DNA from: an uncultured Marinobacter sp.
GTDB taxonomy: Bacteria > Pseudomonadota > Gammaproteobacteria > Pseudomonadales > Oleiphilaceae
Assembly (NCBI RefSeq): GCF_947488835.1
Contig: NZ_CANLBK010000004.1
Span: forward strand, 186,001-250,000
DNA: 64,000 bases
Reading direction: 5' to 3'
Part shown: positions 60,734 to 64,000 of the stretch, in pieces
Position numbering within the stretch: the first letter of the stretch is position 1
How the letters are laid out: each line of letters starts with the position of its first letter
Notes under the pieces: model-generated
Database searches by the model: none
Told to the model about the DNA's origin: nothing
The model's input: only the letters and a program-made list of their open reading frames with translations
Translations under genes and position numbers: made by a program

Positions 60734-60978
60734 GGAAAACCTCGGTAATAGAAGAAGGTGTGGACTGTAAAAGGTCATGGTAGCGTGTTTTTCAGTTGGT
60801 GAAACACTTTACAGGGCCCATGGGGGTGACAGTTCTTTAACATGCCGCTTCAAGGGGTTTGCCAATACCACTGCTGGTGGCTTTCAGGTTGGAAGTTTGT
60901 GGTTTTTTGTTGCATGCAGGTTTCCCCTGCGGGCCTTTGTTCTATAGTTGGAGGCATACATTCATAAGAGTTCAAAAC

Positions 60979-61860
60979 ATGGCAACGCTGAAAGCGCTGG
61001 TGGTTGATGACGCCAGTTTTGTAAGGGATCTGGTTAAGCGCACAATACGCCAGCGCTTTCCCGTGATAGAAACCACCGACGCCCAGAATGGTCGCAGGGC
61101 GCAGTCACTGATGTCTCGCGGCATGTTTGATCTGATTCTTTGTGATTGGGAAATGCCGGAGATGTCTGGCCTTGAGTTGCTGCAGTGGATGCGCCAACAG
61201 CCTCAGTACGAAAAAGTGCCTTTTATCATGATTACCAGCCGTGGCGACAAAGACCATGTCATTGAGGCTGTAAAGGAAGGTGTGTCTGAATACCTTGGCA
61301 AGCCGTTCAGCCCGGAGGGCCTGAGCAAGAAGATCATCAAGGTCATGGGCAGCACGCTGACAACGGCTATGGGCCGCACTGGAAAATCCATGGAGGGGCC
61401 AGCAGATGCGTTCAAGGAGTCAGCGGCACTGCTGACACAAAAAAGAGAGCCAGTACCCGCACCAGTAGCTCAGCCCACCCCGGCAGCCGGTGCCTTCGCG
61501 CCGCCGGCTCAGCAGTCTTCTAAGCCCGTGGCCACCCGAAGCACTATGAGCCTTGCGTCAATCCGTTTTGCAGAGAGCACTCTGAAATCGGTCGTTAAAG
61601 ACATTAACCTGACGGAAGTACGAGTCATTGCCCGGCGGGATCAAGAGTTTCCGGGCATTCTGGATCAGGCGGTGGTCGATATAGAAACCGGAGAAGGGCA
61701 GATGGCGCGGCTGAATGGCTACGTGCATCAGCTGCAAGCGGTTGATAAGCGGCAAGATACCGATTTTGTGAGTGTGTCCATTCGGTTTGTGGACGAGGAT
61801 CCAAAGAAAATGGAGGATCTTTCCCGATTCATCGCGCGTTTCAGAGCAGGTAAGCGATAG
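60979..61860 (+). CDS. CheY-like response regulator with an uncharacterised C-terminal domain
   Basis: A 293-residue protein. Residues 1-125 are a receiver domain with the acidic pair D10/D11, phosphorylation site D56 (ILCDWEMPEMSG), Thr/Ser in MITSRG and the Lys in YLGKPFS. A Pro/Ala-rich linker (about 165-195) joins a C-terminal domain of about 90 residues that I cannot place: SIRFAESTLKSVVKDINLTEVRV up to SVSIRFVDEDPKKMEDLSR (no HTH, GGDEF, EAL or HD motif). The output may be protein interaction. ATG 60979 opens MATLKALVVDDAS. It is convergent with phoR but shows no link with it. Confidence 0.82.
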   Translation: MATLKALVVDDASFVRDLVKRTIRQRFPVIETTDAQNGRRAQSLMSRGMFDLILCDWEMPEMSGLELLQWMRQQPQYEKVPFIMITSRGDKDHVIEAVKEGVSEYLGKPFSPEGLSKKIIKVMGSTLTTAMGRTGKSMEGPADAFKESAALLTQKREPVPAPVAQPTPAAGAFAPPAQQSSKPVATRSTMSLASIRFAESTLKSVVKDINLTEVRVIARRDQEFPGILDQAVVDIETGEGQMARLNGYVHQLQAVDKRQDTDFVSVSIRFVDEDPKKMEDLSRFIARFRAGKR

Positions 61861-61861
61861 C

Positions 61862-63169
61862 TTATTCAGTGATCGTCGACACTAGCCGCTCTTGGGGAAA
61901 GTGACACACAAACTCGCTGCCTTCACCAAGCCGGCTTTTTATCTCCAGATTCCCGTCGTGGTTAATCAGTACATGTTTGACGATGGCCAGGCCTAGCCCG
62001 GTTCCGCCGGTGTCTTTGTGTCGGCTGGGGTCTGCACGATAAAAGCGTTCCGTGAGCCGGGGAATGTGAACCTCATCAATACCGGAGCCTGTGTCTTTAA
62101 CTGAAAGATGCCCCCCTTCATTGTCTGTGAACCAGAGCACCTTGATTTGGCCCCGAGCAGGCGTGTATTTAACCGCATTGAAGATAAGGTTAGAGAAAGC
62201 GCTACGCAGTTGGTTTTCGTTGCCGCTTATCAGTTGCTCGCTGGCCGCTTCAAAGTGGATGTCATGCTGGCTTTCACCGCTGAGAGTTCTTGCATCCTGG
62301 CAGATTTGCCGCACTAAACGGTCAACGTTGGTTGGTGCATCGTGCTCGGATTGCTTACCGGTTTCGATTCGGGATAAAAGAATAAGATCGGCAATCAGTG
62401 TCTCCATTCGGAACGACTGAGTAGCCATTGTGTTGACCGCTCTCCGCCACTTGGCGGGCAGATCATCCGCGTTGTCCACAAGGGTTTCCAGATAGCCGCT
62501 GATTACCGTTAGTGGTGTGCGCATTTCATGGGAAACATTGCTTACGAAATCCTGGCGCATCTGCTCTAACTGATGCAGGCGCGAGACATCCTTGGCCACA
62601 ATTAGGCGGTCGTCTTCTCCAAACAGGCTGATCTGGATTTGCAGATGAATATGAGGTTTCGCGGGCGAGCTCAGCTCCAGGGGTTCTCGGTAGTTTTTTG
62701 CGTCAAAGTAGGCTTTGAAAGCCGGCGTGCGGATGAGATTGTAAATATACTGCCCTTGATCCGTAGAGCGTTGAAATCCCAATAGGTGCTCTGCAGAACC
62801 GTTCCACCATTCCATGGCGCCAAGAGCGTCGGTCATGATGACGCCGTCCCGCATGGCGTTTGTGGATTCCTGTATGCGATCTATGCGCGATCGCAGACTG
62901 TTCTGGGCTTGCAGAGAACTCTGGGTGAGCTTGTGCAGTTTTTCAAAAAAGCTGCCCCAGATGCCTACGCTTTGAGGCGCTTCACTGGCGCTATTCGGGT
63001 CTGACAGCCAATGCGCCAAGCTCCGGGTTTGGTAGAGCGTCCACAACAGATAGAGCCCAAGGCCGGCGGTCAAACCGTAAACCGGGTAACCCAAATACAG
63101 GCCAGCAAGCGTGCCGCCTGCAAGCCCGGCAAATGTGAGACGCAGATGTCGCGACCAGATTTTCTGCAT
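61862..63169 (-). CDS. phoR: Phosphate regulon sensor kinase PhoR
   Basis: A 435-residue membrane histidine kinase. Two adjacent N-terminal hydrophobic helices (about 11-45) without a large periplasmic domain, a cationic/linker region, a PAS domain (about 98-200, TNAMRDGVIMTDALGAMEWW), the H-box DFVSNVSHEMRTPLTVISGYLE, and the ATP-binding N, D, and G boxes (FSNLIFNAVKYT, VKDTGSGI, GTGLGLAIVKH). This is the architecture of PhoR, which senses phosphate through PstSCAB-PhoU. It is transcribed after phoB (44 bases apart). Confidence 0.94.
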   Translation of the reverse strand: MQKIWSRHLRLTFAGLAGGTLAGLYLGYPVYGLTAGLGLYLLWTLYQTRSLAHWLSDPNSASEAPQSVGIWGSFFEKLHKLTQSSLQAQNSLRSRIDRIQESTNAMRDGVIMTDALGAMEWWNGSAEHLLGFQRSTDQGQYIYNLIRTPAFKAYFDAKNYREPLELSSPAKPHIHLQIQISLFGEDDRLIVAKDVSRLHQLEQMRQDFVSNVSHEMRTPLTVISGYLETLVDNADDLPAKWRRAVNTMATQSFRMETLIADLILLSRIETGKQSEHDAPTNVDRLVRQICQDARTLSGESQHDIHFEAASEQLISGNENQLRSAFSNLIFNAVKYTPARGQIKVLWFTDNEGGHLSVKDTGSGIDEVHIPRLTERFYRADPSRHKDTGGTGLGLAIVKHVLINHDGNLEIKSRLGEGSEFVCHFPQERLVSTITE

Positions 63170-63213
63170 TTAAAGGCAGCCTTGTGGTGCTTTTGGTGAG
63201 CGGCAAGCGTAGA

Positions 63214-63906
63214 TCAAGCAGGCTGGGTAGAGAACCGGTAGCCTGCGCCTCTCACAGTTTGAATCAGATAGTCGTGATGCTCTCCCAACGCTTTGCGTAG
63301 CCGCCGAATGTGCACATCAACCGTTCGCTCTTCAACGTATACATTGCCGCCCCATACCTGGTCCAGAAGCTGAGAGCGTGTGTAAACCCGCTCCTGGTGA
63401 GTCATGAAGAACTGCAGCAGGCGGTACTCCGTGGGCCCGATATTCAGGGGGCGCTCGTTTGAAGTGACGCGGTGGCTGGCTGGGTCCAGTGCCAGGCCGT
63501 CTACCTCAATGGGGTCGTCGATGCCAGGAGGCGTTGCCCGGCGCAGCACGGCTTTCAGGCGGGCGACCAGTTCCCTTGGGCTGAAGGGTTTGGTGATGTA
63601 GTCATCAGCCCCGATTTCCAGGCCGCGGATCTTATTGTCTTCCTCAACCTTGGCGGTGAGCATGATGATGGGTATATCTGAGGTGGTTTCTTCTTTTTTC
63701 AGCCGTCTTGCCAGTTCTATGCCGCTGGTGCCGGGCAGCATCCAGTCCAGCAATATAATGTCGGGTTGCCTGTCGACGATCAGGGCGTGGGCCTCGGGGG
63801 CATCGCTGGCCTCGAGGCATTCGTAATCAGCCATCTCCAGCGCCACAACGATCATTTCGCGGATAGCGGGTTCGTCATCGACAATCAGGACGGTTTTTCC
63901 AGACAT
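63214..63906 (-). CDS. phoB: Phosphate regulon response regulator PhoB
   Basis: A 230-residue OmpR-family regulator, equal in length to E. coli PhoB (229). Receiver residues D10, D11 and phosphorylation site D54 (LLDWMLPG); DNA-binding winged helix with [27 protein letters not shown] and the recognition segment [16 protein letters not shown]. It activates phosphate-starvation genes through Pho boxes, including its own: one lies at 63,962-63,980. It begins the phoBR unit. Confidence 0.96.
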   Translation of the reverse strand: MSGKTVLIVDDEPAIREMIVVALEMADYECLEASDAPEAHALIVDRQPDIILLDWMLPGTSGIELARRLKKEETTSDIPIIMLTAKVEEDNKIRGLEIGADDYITKPFSPRELVARLKAVLRRATPPGIDDPIEVDGLALDPASHRVTSNERPLNIGPTEYRLLQFFMTHQERVYTRSQLLDQVWGGNVYVEERTVDVHIRRLRKALGEHHDYLIQTVRGAGYRFSTQPA

Positions 63907-63961
63907 ATTCTCTAACCTGTTTCAGACCATGATGTGTTGCTGAACCATTACAACGCTAGAG

Positions 63962-63980
63962 TGTTACAGCTGTGTGACAG
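63962..63980 (-). promoter_or_regulatory. Pho box upstream of phoBR
   Basis: On the reverse strand it reads CTGTCACACAGCTGTAACA, which agrees with the 19-base PhoB site CTGTCATAAATCTGTCAYA at 15 positions. It lies about 55 bases upstream of the phoB start and indicates positive autoregulation. Confidence 0.8.
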
Positions 63981-64000
63981 CCCGGCCCATTCCGCCGTTA

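Noticed and set aside
1..64000. Insertion sequences, prophage, tRNA or rRNA genes, CRISPR arrays
   Set aside because: No transposase, integrase, phage structural gene, tRNA cloverleaf or regular spacer array was recognised on either strand.

Overview
The window is a 64 kb stretch of chromosome from a free-living gammaproteobacterium, most likely a Marinobacter or close relative. That placement is an inference from the overall character of the proteins (FadE-type acyl-CoA dehydrogenase, RapA, ThiI with a rhodanese tail, PstC/PstA with long N-termini, a CsrB/RsmB-type RNA) and from the dense, mostly non-duplicated gene layout. I see no rRNA, tRNA, insertion sequence, prophage or CRISPR array. 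Nearly every base is in a gene; the only gene-free stretch over 300 bases (about 40,263-40,735) holds a regulatory RNA.

Layout. 1-16 kb: 3'-truncated TatD nuclease, a DadA-like oxidase overlapping a METTL25-like methyltransferase, an OmpA/TSP3 outer membrane protein, a UvrD-like helicase, a DUF2237 gene coupled to tmcA, an ankyrin lipoprotein, an HIBCH-like hydrolase, a small cytochrome c, ppnN, thiI and a histone-deacetylase-family amidohydrolase. 16-23.5 kb: a GabD-like dehydrogenase, then a three-gene reverse-strand unit (chemoreceptor, porin, short PstS-like protein) behind a strong sigma-28 promoter match, then uvrD. 23.5-29 kb: uppP and an arsenic island of two divergent units, arsH-acr3 and arsR-gapdh-arsJ. 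29-35.7 kb: a small outer membrane protein, a thioesterase and the phosphate operon pstSCAB-phoU behind a Pho box. 35.7-41 kb: HIT protein, a Ubi-type monooxygenase, YbaK-like, MscS-like and SelU genes, then a CsrB/RsmB-like RNA with 15 GGA motifs and an upstream GacA/UvrY-type box. 41-50 kb: vanZ-like, cysZ, rapA, fadE, crcB, a cold-shock gene, a GST and phoD. 51-64 kb: divergent phosphoketolase, ilvD, pbpG, a one-domain asparaginase-like protein, rsuA, a YdjM-like membrane protein, a PEP-CTERM protein, an MltB-like transglycosylase, a response regulator and phoB-phoR behind another Pho box.

How the parts connect. Phosphate is a recurring theme: the PhoBR two-component system, the Pst transporter with PhoU, a PhoD phosphatase and a PstS-like protein lie in one window, and both phoB and pstS carry recognisable Pho boxes. 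The arsenic island uses the arsenate route through GAPDH and ArsJ plus arsenite/organoarsenical functions (Acr3, ArsH), with no arsenate reductase gene here. The signals I would look at first are the CsrB-like RNA, the sigma-28-driven chemoreceptor/porin/PstS-like unit, and two long hairpin elements (6,929-7,037 and 23,413-23,530) that share a loop sequence and keep their stems paired although the arm sequences differ.
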